DNA from: Climacteris rufus
Lineage: Eukaryota > Chordata > Aves > Passeriformes > Climacteridae
DNA: 64,000 nucleotides
Direction: 5' to 3'
Assembly: GCA_013398175.1 (NCBI GenBank)
Contig: VZRZ01008718.1
Location: 263,292 to 327,291, forward strand
The position numbers and the translations under genes are program-made. The notes beneath the pieces are model-generated. The model made no database searches, was not told the DNA's origin, and saw only the letters and a list, made by a program, of their open reading frames with translations. Below are positions 26,875 through 38,485 of the stretch, piece after piece (the stretch's first letter is position 1; every line of letters starts with the position of its first letter).

Positions 26875-27153
26875 TGTATTGGGTTTATGTGGTAAGGTTT
26901 TGGTAGCAGGGGTTCTGCAGGTGTGGCTTCTTTGAGAAGTAGCCAGAAGCTTCCCCCGTATCTGACAGAGCCAATGCAAGATGGCTCTGATGGATTCACC
27001 ATTAGACAAGGCTGAGCACATCAGTAATGATCTTAGAACCTCTGAGATAATATATTTAAGAAGGAAAAAATGTTAGTGCACAGAAGAAAATATCATCCAG
27101 AGAAGAGAAGAGTGAAAATATGTGAGATAAATAACTCTGAAGACACAAAAGTT
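26875..27153 (+). mobile_element. LTR family E copy 1, left part (avian ERVL-type)
   Basis: Starts TGTATTGGGTTTATGTGG. It continues through sequence recognisable as the U3 start of a very common avian ERVL-type LTR: GGTTTTGGTAGCAGGGG, then GAAGCTTCCCCC, then GACAGAGCCAATGC. It includes a TATA-like AATATATTTAAGAAGG near 27049-27064. The same LTR occurs in reverse orientation at 43314-44388. The match breaks off at about 27153, where antisense CR1 sequence begins, and resumes at about 27956. The outer 5-bp flanks (GCAGA and AAAGC) do not match, so the TSD is lost or the ends are slightly off. Confidence 0.85.
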
Positions 27154-27955
27154 GCTTGATGATCCTTTCAGTGAACAAACTTTTCCTGATGTCCAAGCTG
27201 AACCTACCTGGCACAACCTGAGGTTATGTCCTCTTGTCCTGTCACTGGTTGTCTGGCAGAAGTGGCTGATCCCCACCTTGCTTCCTTTCAGGTAGTTGTA
27301 GGGAGTGAAAAATTTTCCCCTCAGCCTCCTTTTCTGCAAGCAAAACACACCCAGCTCCCTCAGCCACTCCTCATAAGACTTCCTCTCGAGACCCTTCATG
27401 ACCTTTGCTGACCTTCTTTGGACACACTCCATCCAGCACCTCAATATCTGTCTTGTAGTGGGGGCTCCAGAAGTGAACACAGGATTCGAGGTGTGGCCTC
27501 ACTGGTGCTGCGTACAGGTTGACAATCACTGCCCTGGTCCTGCTGGCCACACTATTGCTGATACAGGCCAGGATGTCATTGGCCTTCTTGGCCACCTGAG
27601 CATATACTGGCTATTTTAGATGTTTGTCAACCAGCATCCTCAAATCCGTTTCTGCTGTGACATTTTCCATTACTCTTTCCCTAGTCTGTAGCACTACATG
27701 GGGTTGTTGCACAGGACTTGACATTTTGCCTTACTGAACCTCATACAATAGACCTCGGTCCATGGATCCAGCCTGTCCAGATCCCTCTGTAGGGCCTTTC
27801 TACTCTCCAGCAGATGTAGAAAGGCCTGAATTACTCCTGTCCAAAGTAAAGCTGGCTGGGAACTGGCTGAGGGTGCACTTGATCTTCTTGTCCAAATCAT
27901 TGATAAAGATATTAAACAGGATTGGTGCCAATACTGAGCCCTGGGGAGCCCCACT
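27154..27955 (-). mobile_element. CR1 LINE fragment nested in family E LTR
   Basis: On the minus strand this encodes broken pieces of the C-terminal part of CR1 ORF2. They include the motif PQGSVLAPILFNIFINDLD (plus-strand about 27890-27950), then RDLDRLDPW, then a stretch with KAKCQVL, then VRPHLE (about 27490) and LKGSKVGISHFCQTTSDRTR (about 27230-27300). In CR1 these belong to reverse transcriptase and its thumb/C-terminal region. Frames shift several times, so it is dead. The fragment is 5'-truncated at the PQGS region. It also lacks the usual CR1 3' UTR and terminal octamer repeat, because the left edge falls just after the FFTER-like position. It lies antisense within the family E LTR. 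Confidence 0.92.
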
Positions 27956-28347
27956 CCACTCTGGAGCAGGGGAATAGTGTGAGGAGGAGGCAGTGGCAGA
28001 GACCAGTGATAAACTGACCCAAGCCGAATTCTTCATTTCCCATTCACCTGCGTCAGTTGAAGGAAGAAGGTAGAGAAATTGGAGGTTAAGTTGAGCCAGG
28101 AAAACAGGGAAGGGTAGGGGAAAGGTGTTTTTAAGATCTGGTTTTACTTCTCATTATACTACTCTGATTTGATAGGTACAGTAATACATTAAATTCATTT
28201 TTCCTGAGTCAAGTCTGTTTTGCCCATGACTGTAAGGTCAACCCACAATTCTTTTGTTGTATTTCTACCTCTGTCTAGCTGAGGATGGGGAAGTGATAGA
28301 GCAACTTGGATGGGCACCTGGCATACAGCCAGGGTCAAACCACTACA
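27956..28347 (+). mobile_element. LTR family E copy 1, right part
   Basis: Resumes at CTGGAGCAGGGGAATAGTG and runs through GAGAAATTGGAGG, GTGTTTTTAAGATCTGG, ACTTCTCATTATACTACTC and GGGCACCTGGCATACAGCC to the end CACTACA. The reverse-oriented copy at 43314 shows the matching order on its minus strand. The polyadenylation region lies around 28165-28205. Compared with the 43314 copy, the middle of the LTR is missing between this part and the left part. The CR1 insertion, or a later event, therefore removed LTR sequence. Confidence 0.85.
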
Positions 28348-30076
28348 AAAGCATAGAAAAAAGCTCTTTCTAATGTATTAATATAATGTATTAAGTTCAA
28401 CTGATAAGTTGGTTTAAGTGGTTCAGATTTGGGTCATCCTAGAAGACCAGACACAAATAGTGTTTTTTAATAACTTGCTTCCTTTGATGCTATCCTCTAT
28501 ATTTCAACTTTTATGCTTATTTTTTATATTTCTCACCTCCCTTCTGCATGCCAAATGGAGCAAAAAGTACCCTTAAGGTATATAAGAAACCACAAAAACT
28601 TATTTAGTCTTGGCGTAATTTGAAAAAATCTCTGCATGGTTCCAACAGAGCAGTTCCGAAGCCGAAGTTTGACTACTATGTATTTAACTTACCTAATGAA
28701 ATATACTGTGGTCATATTATTTTTACTGAAATAATTGTGAACTGCTCAATTCCACTGCCTCTCTGGCATATCCATTCTGCTGCACATATAAAAACTGTAG
28801 GTATAGATTCTTCTAATATCTATTCTTAATTCACTGATTTTAACTGCTTGCTTCTAGTTCTAACTAAGAGTTTTAAAATTTAAAATTAACTTATTTTTAA
28901 AATTAAATCAAACCATTCATGTCATCTTTTGATCGTCAGGAGCCTATTCCTGATAAGGTGGTTTGTTACAGGTGAAAACCTCTATGCCAGTTAAAATACA
29001 TGTGTAATTAGAGCAAAGGTGTAATTTTTAGGTTCTGACTGCTTTGGGATTAACTCATGGTATCTTGATTTTATCCTCAGTGAAAAAAAAAAGCAAAGGG
29101 AAGCACTTTTGTGTTTCATAGGACAGATAACACTTGGTCTGGATACTGTCAAGTGGAGTGACAGCTCTTGGTCTGCAGCTGCCGGGATCTAATTATGCTA
29201 CCTGGGCTCAAAAAAGGAATTGTGCGGCTGTGTAGAATTAGGAAGACTCAAATTTTACCCCACATAGACCCAAAGGCTTGTGGGAGTGTCAAGGAGTGAT
29301 CACTGTAATTTTCTAATGGTATTGGAGCAGGAATAAGGTAAGGAGAATGTGTCTGAGTACAGTTATTTTTACTGACTTCAGAAGTGACAAATCATAATGT
29401 GTCTAAACTGCCATGGCAGGAGCTGACCAGATCTGTGTTAGACCAGAGGTCAAAGGAGCTTGCAGTGCTCTCAAGTCATGTTCCTAAAGGGAAGTATTTT
29501 GTACAGTTACATTGTAATGGAGACTATATGAAGCATACAGTGGGAAGACAGGAATCAGTCAGACTCCCTGATTTTCAGAGGTATCACTGAGCTGCATGAT
29601 GTAGTAAGATTCCTTATTCTTCATTTTCTCACTGTTCTACCCACACTGCACAGGTTGAAATAGAGAAATTATTAATCCCTTCATACTTTTGGTTTTAATT
29701 GTGTAGGCAGAACACACTTTTCTTTAAAACTAAATCCATGAAATCATGCATGTAAGCCCCAGAGGTTAAGGATTTTTTTTCTCATTTGTTGGATCAATAA
29801 ATGTTTTCTAACCAGCAGGAGGCAAAAGATCATCTCCTTTCAGAAGGACTCATCAGCTTGGACATCACTGTGTATTAATATTGCTGTATGGTTTTGAGAT
29901 TGAAACTGCTGTCATGTCCAATCATCTTGAAATGAAGGTAGGGAGTTTGCATCAAGATATTTGCATAGCCTTATGCTAAACAGAAGAGATTGAATCCAGA
30001 CAGCCATCTTTTGTATAAGAAAGGAGGAAAAAGAATATGCTTTGCTTTTGCTTTTTCTTGAACTAAAGTTATGCAA

Positions 30077-30185
30077 GTATATTATATTATATAATATTTA
30101 TAATATAATATTTATATTATATAATATAATATTTATATATNNNNNNNNNNNNNAATAATATTTATAATATTATTTATATATTATT
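30077..30185. repeat. AT-rich simple repeat with assembly gap
   Basis: Built from ATTATAT and AATATTTATAAT words and interrupted by 13 Ns. The true length is unknown. Confidence 0.9.
30141..30153. other. Assembly gap (13 Ns)
   Basis: A run of N inside an AT microsatellite, so a sequencing or assembly failure at low-complexity DNA, not biology. Confidence 0.98.
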
Positions 30186-32920
30186 TCTGTGTATAATTTC
30201 TTACACTTAGAAAAAATTTTTTCTCTTTTTGTAGTCCAGGTGGATTTCCAGGTAGAAGCTATAATTTTTCACTTTAAGCTTCGTTAATTTTGAACTTTAT
30301 CATAGTTTTTAAACAACTGGCTGTAAGCTGAATTGTTTATTTCACTTTTCTTTCTTCTACAGTTGTGTTACAGATTTCTCACTACGAAAGCACTTCTATG
30401 TATATTATTTTAATAGCCTCTCATTACTTGATTAAATGTTTAATTTGTAAGGGTTTTGTATATTTGGATACCATACAATCTAGAGTTTCTGGACTGATTA
30501 CAAATATTTTCTTATTTGAAAGGTCTTTCAGCCTTTTGCCAGGAAGCTCTTCCTCTCTGCTTATCTTTATTTAAGGGTTACCAAAACCCATAATGGTTAA
30601 TACTTTCCAAAAATAGACCTCTGCTCTTAGCTTTGTATTCCCAGGAATGTTCTCAGGAAGAATATGTGTTCCCAGGAAGAAAGCACAGGAGAACTCTAAA
30701 TTTGTTATTGCACAGCATTATAAATGCTGCTGACTCTTGCCCAGTCCCTGCAGTTTGGTTATTTCATGCAATGAAAGCTGTCTTGTTCTTAACAAACAGA
30801 ATTGCCAAACTAGCTATTCCGTAAGTCAGTGTTTTGAACTTCCTTCTCTCATTGTTTATTAACAATGCAACAGTAGCTGAGACCAGATGCTCAAGGAGAC
30901 AAGTGGCAAAGAAGAGCTCATATGTTACTTCAGACTTGATTAGTTTACATTTATCTTCTTGCCAAAATCCTTTAGGCTTTATCTGTTTATATCTAATTGA
31001 AGAAAAAGGAATTGACTGAAAGAATGAGGCTTTGGGAGGTGGTTTGGTTTAAAATCATAACTACTGCCAATACTGGCTTTGTGTTGCCTAGTTAGGATTA
31101 ATTTGCTTTTCCTGAGGCCGTTTACATTACAGGTTTAATTCTGATGTTAAGCTTCTCTCAAAACTTGTCTCTAGTTTGCAGAAATGACCCTGTATGTTAC
31201 TCAAATTCAGGATGCTTCTTTATGGTTATCTCACTATCAAATTTAATCAAGGTAAAGATGACAGTGTCAAATCACAAACAACTTTCCTCCAGTGTTTGAA
31301 ATGCTCCATCTATTAACAAGAATGCCTGGATAATGATGAAAATATGGTTGAAAACTTATTTTCCAGCTAAAAAATTCTGAATTTTTATACAGTTCATCAC
31401 GGCTTAATTTACAAAAGAAACCATTACTTATCCTGACACCCAAGTAACTAAACTTTCAGACTCTAAGCAATCAGATTGCATATTTGGTTATAATAATACA
31501 CAATTAATCAGTAATTTAAAATATAATGCTTTATAGAGTAACTAGATTCTGTCCAAAATTCCACGGTTCACAAAAAATATCTTGAATTTACATAGCCTTT
31601 TTCCCTGAAGAGCTCTCAGATTACCAAGTTGTTTTTCAAATAAGTGAGTTTCAACTTTCTTTATGATTTTCAGTAGTTTTCTTAGGATTAGCGGGCCACG
31701 TCCAAATTTAGCCACCCTGAACATAGTGAGGATAATTCCCTGATTTGATGCCAGGAATTACCATAACTAAAGGATGTTTATCAGCATCTAACTCAGACTT
31801 TGGTATTCATATTCAGCAACTTTTAAGTATTTACAAGGTAGCCTAATGTCTTTTGTTGTTATCACTCCTTTCAATGATTGATCAATGTGATTAGTAAGAT
31901 GAAGTAGTAGCAGTAGCAGTAGTATGAATACTTGTAGTAACAAGTAATTTTTGTAAGAGATGTGTTTCCTTTTTGAATATGCTGGTTTAAAAAAGGGAGC
32001 TTCTGAGAAAGAAATTCTGTGCAGTAAATTCCTGCAGGCAGAAATTCTTTAATAAACATTACTGAGTAATAATCAGTAATAAGTGAAGGGATATGTCATT
32101 ATTAACTCCTGCTATGAATTATAATAGAAACAACTTCTTAAGATATAATATCTGAGTATAATAATGAGATTTTCAACAACAAATAGGCCATTAGTGCACC
32201 AGGTTTTGTCAATTCAGCCTTTCCAGCAGTGGAAAACTGTGCTAATAGTATGTGAGAGGGAGAATTCAAATGTTATATTGAATTTTATTTACCTTAATAT
32301 TTCACATTCTCTACAGTAACATTTTTCTCTACTCAAATCCTCATAAAATAATATAATTTAAAATATGGGGATTTTATACAGAACAATCTTCGATGAGGAA
32401 TAGCACAGGACACTCTTAATAGAACCAGAATTAGAACAGAGGATTTGACCGGAAGACAGAAGGAATAATATTTAAACAACAAGCTGTAAAATGAGAAGGG
32501 GTCTGGATAGCAGAAAATTGTAAAAGCACAGGGTATGCACACTCAGGGCTAAAGAATAATGACTGAGGGGTGTAAGGAAAGCAGCTCTAGAAAAGGGATA
32601 CCATACTTCCACAGCCATCAAACTTCATTATCTTATCAAAGCACAGAAAAATAATTGTTAGTAAATGGCTGTAAATTTTCTTATATTCTTTCTAGACACA
32701 CATTTATGTAAAATCAAAGACTTTGATGGATACTTTTGACTGTTTCCACATTCTCTCTGCTGTCCAAAAAGATAGAAATTTTTTTTTCTCCTACTTCTTT
32801 TTCTGTAGCCTTCCAGCAATTCATCCTAATGTATTCAGCAAAGTTTCTATGACAAACAACATGCTAAACAACATATATAATTTCAGCCTTGCAGGCTTTG
32901 GAATGGTTTTTCCTTTCCCC

Positions 32921-32974
32921 TTTTACTTTTCTCTCTTTTTTTTTTTTTTTCCCTTTTTTTTGTTTCCTTTTTTG
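32921..32974. repeat. T-rich low-complexity tract
   Basis: Long T runs broken by C and G (CTCTC, CCC, TG). It gives rise to a phenylalanine-rich open frame at 32723-33040, which is not a gene. Confidence 0.85.
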
Positions 32975-35874
32975 AAAATAGAAACACTTTCTGCATCATG
33001 GACTTTTTCCTATCTTACCCATTTTAAATTGTCTCAGTGACAATCATCAGGGGATGGTAGAGTAATTTCAAATTCTAACTGTGCAGAAGTTTGGAAAAAA
33101 GACAATACTTTTGCCTATATAATTTAATAAAATAAATCCTTCAGTCCATTCAATAGTTTTCTTATCACAAATGAAAAGGCTTGTGTTCAGCAAAGGTCAT
33201 CTGGCTTGCATCTCTACATCAGGGAAAGTCTGTTTGAAACGTAATATCAGGTTTCTGGGGCCACTTCAGTTGCCTTAGGACAAAAAGTTCCTGCAATCCA
33301 AACAATCTCTAAAAGGGTAGTGTTATACACATACTAAGTAATGGATTACTTCAGGTTAGACAGCAGTATGACAAAGCATTATTTAGAGTCCTCTGAGGTG
33401 TGCCAAAGTACCCTTTGTTTACTGTGAGTTTTCCTAATGTAACATATCTCTTTGCAGAATTAACATTTCTAAAGTCATAGTTTTAAAACATCTTGTCAGG
33501 TGGTATGTGAAAGGACATGAGTCCTGCAGAAAAGGACCGTTCCCATACATGTGCATAAATATCCTGCTTCCTTCTAACTCAGTTTATCAGCTGCATTTGC
33601 ATCATATCCCCACTAAATGCAGTTATTTAATTATTGTTGTTGTCATTTTCTGCCATCCCTAATTTAGTATTTAAATTCCTAGCGCTACATGCAGTGATTT
33701 CAGTAGTATCAGCAGGGCCAAAGCTAGACTAAAACAAAACAAACAAAAAACCCCGGCAAGATTCAATTAGTTTTCTCCCAGATGCTGCAGTTCATCTCAC
33801 ACAATGTTAAAAATCTTCTCAGCTCGTTGAGTATAGCTGGCACTGTCTTGTTGAAGGCAAAATGCAGTTATGCAGAAACTGTATGCTCTGCTACATGGGA
33901 TTGCATGGGTCATTCCCTATCCATATGTATTCTTTCAGCAGCTGGGGAAAATGTGGAGAAATGGACTGCACAGGCTGCAGTCTAGGATGACAGAATGTTT
34001 AAAACATAGATTGTTTTTAAAAGAAAGGAGAGAAAAAAAAATGAAGATCGAGTTTCAACCTGTGGGAGCCAGGAACTACAAGTGCCTCTCTCAAATAAAA
34101 GAGGCTGAAGCAATTGTTGTTTCATTGATTGGAAACACAGCTAAGCCATACTGCTGGTATTGATTTCTTTAGGAAATACCACTCAAAGCTGTCTATAAGT
34201 GGTATGATATCTTCTTTTCCACTGACTATGGAACAGCTGGAGAGATCTGCAAAGCTGTGTAGCTTTCTCTAGATCACAAAATTAATGAGCTCAATGTGTG
34301 TGTATGCATGCATGCCTCAATGAGATATCCACAAGAAACTGGGCAGCTAACTAGAATAAAGGAGGGTAACTGTCTAAGGGCCCTTTAAAATTCCTAGTTA
34401 AAATCTTGAAGAGTATTAAAGGAATCTAAAAAAAACCCTTTCAAACCTGACTCATAAATCTTTGACTTTTGAAATATTTCTAGCTAGTAGGTTTCTTTAA
34501 AAGGGTTGGAGATCTTTTGTTCATCTGATATTTCTGATGAGTTGAAAATGTATAGTTTTATCACACAGGTCACGTCCCAGTCAGATGCTTTTATCTAAAG
34601 AAAATAAAATGTATTTAAAATAAAATCAAGTGTTTTAAATCCCAGCTGACTGCTAAAAGGTATGACCATTGACCTGAAAACAAGCAATGGTACAAATAAA
34701 TAGTTTTTAACAATTGTTAAATACACAGATTATGACCTTATTGGTAAGTTTATCTTCAAACGAATAACACACCAAGCTTATATATGTGAAGAAAAGCAAG
34801 CACTGACAGTTTGGCACCTCATGAACACAGGGTAGACAAGAAGGGTTTCAAACTTCTCCAGAGCTAGGATCCCTATGTACTAAGAAGCTTACTGAGGAGA
34901 ATATATCCCCTTGAATATATATCCATAATCTCACGTTGATGGTATCAAGTATGACTGGTTTGGATTGCTTAAAATACGTGTCTTCCAACATTCTGTTTAC
35001 AAATATCTCAAATCTAAGGAAGGTTTAAAGATGCGTGGGCATAAGTTTGTTCTGTAGTCTGAAATCAGAGACAGAACCAAAATGCTATGACCGAGGGAGC
35101 TTTCTTATCTAGCTACAATTAATCACAGACAGATGCTTACATCCTGCTGAAATCTATATTTATACCACCCTTAAAGAAGACCTGTAAGAAAGCTGTGTCC
35201 CACTTACCTTCCATCTGCAGAACCATAATGCAGATACTGAAAGCTGTCTCCCATGAGACCCGTTGACATTACTTGCAGCCACGGCACATTAAAAAATCGG
35301 TAATAATTTTAGCTATTCCTGTTTGGCTTGACATGACAGTAAAGCATGTTGCTGTTTTCAGGATTGATACTCATGAATTATTTGAGGAAAAACAGCCTTA
35401 AATCCAGATACTATGAAGATACCAGCTAAAATTTCACAAGCAGAATGAGTCTGGGTACTGGGAGATCGTAAGATCAGAAACAGAGATTTTCTAGCAGACT
35501 ACTAAGTCCTGAGAATTCCAAGACTGGACCTATGTAGCAGATGGAGAAAGATTGCTACCTGCTTCCCATTACCTTGTACAGCAAGAGAGGAGTTGATACT
35601 AGACAGCTCTTGGAAACCACATTGTTTCATTTTTTTGAAGAATAGCCAGACAATAGCTGGAAAAAAAAGAAAAAAAATTATTCTTTATCCAACTTCCTAG
35701 ACTGATAAAAGATGATTTTAACTTTATTAGATTGCAGGCCACAGTGCTTGCTAAATCAAGTGTTTGGCAATGTCATGAGTAAGAAACTCTAAAATAAAGA
35801 GAGAAGCCATACAAGGAGCTACTGAGGTCACTTTTTTGTTTGGGCCAAAGAACAGGAGACTTAGGGGAAACTTC

Positions 35875-36187
35875 ATCACAGAATCACAAAATAAGCTGAG
35901 TTGGAAAGAACACTGAGTACAGCTCCTGGCCCTGCACAGCACCATCCCCAAGAATCATACCACGTGCCTGAGCGCATTGTCCAAATGCTTCTTGAACTCT
36001 GTTAGGCAGGTGTTGTGACCATTTCCCTGGGGACCTTGTTCCAGTGCTCAACCATCCTCTGGATGAAGAATTTTTTTCTAGTATCCAACCTAAACCTCCC
36101 CTGACACAACTTCAGGCCACTCCCTTGGGTCCGGTGACTCTTCACCAGAGAGAAGACTTCAGTGCCTCCCCCTCTGCTCCCTGCCAT
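35875..36187 (-). mobile_element. CR1 LINE 3' fragment (antisense member of an inverted pair)
   Basis: On the minus strand it encodes a CR1 ORF2 C-terminal remnant with GRFRLDTRKKFF and EHWNKVPRE (plus-strand 36000-36130). Its 3' UTR follows and ends near 35875 in the CR1-type tail ATTTTGTGATTCTGTGATG. The plus strand carries the familiar antisense CR1 words GAATCAC...GTTGGAAAG and CCAAATGCTTCTTGAACTC. It is 5'-truncated at about 36187, directly against a plus-oriented CR1 piece. Confidence 0.9.
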
Positions 36188-36366
36188 GAGGAAGCTGTGG
36201 GAATCTGGAGAGGTCCCAGCTGACTGGAAACTGGTGAATGTTGTCCTGATTTCAATAAGGGCAAGAACGAGGACCCTGGAAACTACAGGTCTCTTAGTCT
36301 CCTTCAGTACATGGTAAAGTTATCCCTTGCAACTGAGGATATTCTATCATTCTATGAAAAAAAAAA
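36188..36366 (+). mobile_element. Short CR1 LINE fragment, sense, internally deleted
   Basis: Starts with CR1 reverse-transcriptase sequence: the frame reads SGEVPADWKLVNVVLI, the CR1 region before the RT palm. It jumps after about 110 bp (near 36310) to the CR1 3' end, ATTCTATCATTCTATG followed by an A run at about 36366. So most of the RT C-terminus and 3' UTR is missing. Its 5' end abuts the 5'-truncated end of the antisense CR1 at 36187. Confidence 0.82.
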
Positions 36367-37885
36367 TAGTACTTTTTAAATTAAGATAAATTCTAAAAGG
36401 TGTTCTAAAGAAAGACCGGGGATGTACTGGTGAATACTTATATTCGATCCACAGTTTACCTGGAAAACATGTGGTTTATTCATATATTTTCTGTATAATT
36501 GTCTGTATAATATCATATGTTAATATATTTCAGTTGTGCTATTTGTCATCTGATTTTTTTGTTTAAAGTACACATCAGCATTTATTCCCATCTTCAGTTA
36601 GGACTAACATAATTATTTTTTTCTTCCTCTCAAAACAAATTTTTCTTATAATCAATTTTATTTGTTAGCTTGAAGGAAGTCCTAAGCTTCTCAGACATGT
36701 AAAGCTGACAATTTCATGATAAGGCAGGAAGTCAGTTTCATGATTTTTAATGATTAATTTTCAACCTAGCAAATTCAATTTCCTGTTTTCAGCAAGTTTG
36801 CGTTTATTGAATGCTTATAGATTAAGCATTGTAAACAAAGTAGGATTGGTTCAGGATTTTGTTTTCAACTATATATGCTGGAAAATTTTGCCTTTTTGAA
36901 GTTAAATGTTTGAGCAAACTGACTAATCTCCCCACTCCTACCTAAATTTCTGCCACTGAATTCCTGCCTGAATCTACTAAATTTTATAGTTAGGCCATAC
37001 CTGAATATTATTTTATTTTTATTTTAGAATAGTGCTTAGGGTCACTGGTAATGACTGGTAAATCCTCTCTGCATTTGTGTCTGGACAAACAGAAAGAAAG
37101 ACAATTTTTCTATCTCATTAGCTTACACCTCTACGTATTTGTTCTTATATATGTCAACTCTTCAGTGTGGAAAAGGACAGTTAAACAGAGAACAGATTTC
37201 TAACACTTACAGACCAACACTTACTTTTTGAATAAAATAACGAGGGAGTAATGAAAGTAAAAATCAATGGTCTGAAAGAGGGAAAATGAGATTGTGGGAT
37301 GTGTTTATTTAGTCTTTGGCTGATATAAGAATTTGTGGCTGATAAAAAATTCAAAGTTATCTAGACATATTTCTGAGGAGAAAAAGTCCTCATCTAGGGT
37401 TATTAAATACCATAGTGGCCAACTGTGAGGGCTGTGACATTCCACCTGTCTTGTGGAATTCCAACTTACTACTGTGGGGGGAATCAAAGAAAATACTGCT
37501 ACAAACCGTCTACCCTTATCTTGTTACCTGTTATCATTCATTCTCCGTTGTAAACAGGAGAAACGGATATATGGTCTTTGTCATTCTGCTCTGGAATAGC
37601 TGTACTTTCATCTTATTTTCCTTTTATAATGTGTTTTATCATCACAGACACAGAGTGAAATACCATATTTACTAGCATCATGCATAGATGATCTGTCTAG
37701 AAATATATGAGTAGATGTGTCACAGTCTATCGTTTAGGTAGATATACAGACACATCAAGGGAGTCCTAGCTTCCAGCTGTTTAGAAGATCAGGAGAAAAA
37801 GAAATATCTGCTCTCCTGTTCAATTCCTACATCCATATTGCCACTATATCCAGACAGACCAGCATCTCACTTCAAGTACAGTACT
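36367..37885. other. AT-rich non-coding stretch, nothing recognised
   Basis: Short chance frames only. It ends at the GAAGGG flank of the family A LTR copy 3. Confidence 0.65.
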
Positions 37886-37891
37886 GAAGGG

Positions 37892-38479
37892 TGCTGCGTT
37901 GCATCTGGGCGGGGCCAGCGGTCAGTTGTGCTTTTCCCCCCACGGCCACCTCTTCTCCCTGCCACTTCCGGGATTGCGGGTGTGCGGCGTTCGCGTCACC
38001 TTCTTTCCCTGCTTCCCTCCCTGTCTGGGCATGCACGCGCAGCCCAGGCGCAGGGCCGCCCTGTGCGCAGCGAGGGGGCGGTGCTTGCCAGAAAGGGCAG
38101 CCCACTGGTTGCTCTGCTGGGTCCCATTGGGACTGGCCAGTACCCCTGTCAGTCATTCCAATCTTCCGCAGCCATTGGTTCTCTCCTGACTGCCTTCCCC
38201 TCACTTCCCTGATATAAGACGCCCCCGCAAGCCCTCCTTTTCTTTTATCCACTCCCTCTTCGACTCCAGTATTAAAACCTTCTGGTAATAAGCAGAAAAG
38301 AACCCTTCCTTGTCTCTTTACTTTTGCTGCTTAATTAAACCGTGTGCGTGAACTGAGCAAACACCCTGCTCTGAGGCAGCCATGACTCCACGGAGACTGG
38401 GTGAGGCTTGAATTGCTTCTCTCAGGTCACGTGACCGCCGCCGAAGGCTTCCAGCTACTCACAACTTTTACCCGCGGCA
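37892..38479 (+). mobile_element. Solo LTR, family A copy 3 (class II ERV-like)
   Basis: The only plus-oriented family A copy, 588 bp. It starts TGCTGCGTTGCATCTGGG and ends ACCCGCGGCA. The flanks GAAGGG (37886-37891) and GAAAGG (38480-38485) are a 6-bp duplication with one change. A GC-rich U3 carries inverted CCAAT boxes (ATTGG near 38126 and 38173). A TATA box, GATATAAGAC, lies at 38211-38220 and ATTAAA at 38271-38276. The R/U5 tract that begins AAGAACCCTTCCTTGTCTC follows, as in the other copies read on the minus strand. U5 holds a perfect 12-bp palindrome with CACGTG (separate entry). Overlapping 96- to 126-codon open frames on both strands are LTR artefacts. Confidence 0.94.
38425..38436. 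promoter_or_regulatory. Palindromic E-box in LTR U5
   Basis: GGTCACGTGACC is a perfect 12-bp palindrome centred on CACGTG. It contains GTCACGTGAC, the consensus for bHLH-zip factors of the USF/MITF/TFEB (CLEAR) type. The same place in the copy at 24711 reads GATCACGAGAC on the LTR strand, so the CACGTG core is not shared by that copy. Binding is inferred from motif only. Confidence 0.55.
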
Positions 38480-38485
38480 GAAAGG

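Larger units (their letters stand above)
28348..35874. other. AT-rich non-coding stretch with small simple repeats
   Basis: Contains the gapped AT repeat near 30.1 kb and T-rich tracts near 32.93 kb. No gene, LTR or clear CR1 was found. A few AAC/GTA-type trinucleotide patches (for example 31903-31925) are short. Confidence 0.65.

Noticed and set aside
27073..28036. Possible host gene with reverse-transcriptase motifs
   Set aside because: The motifs are those of CR1 ORF2, split over several frames with truncation at both ends. It is a dead LINE fragment.
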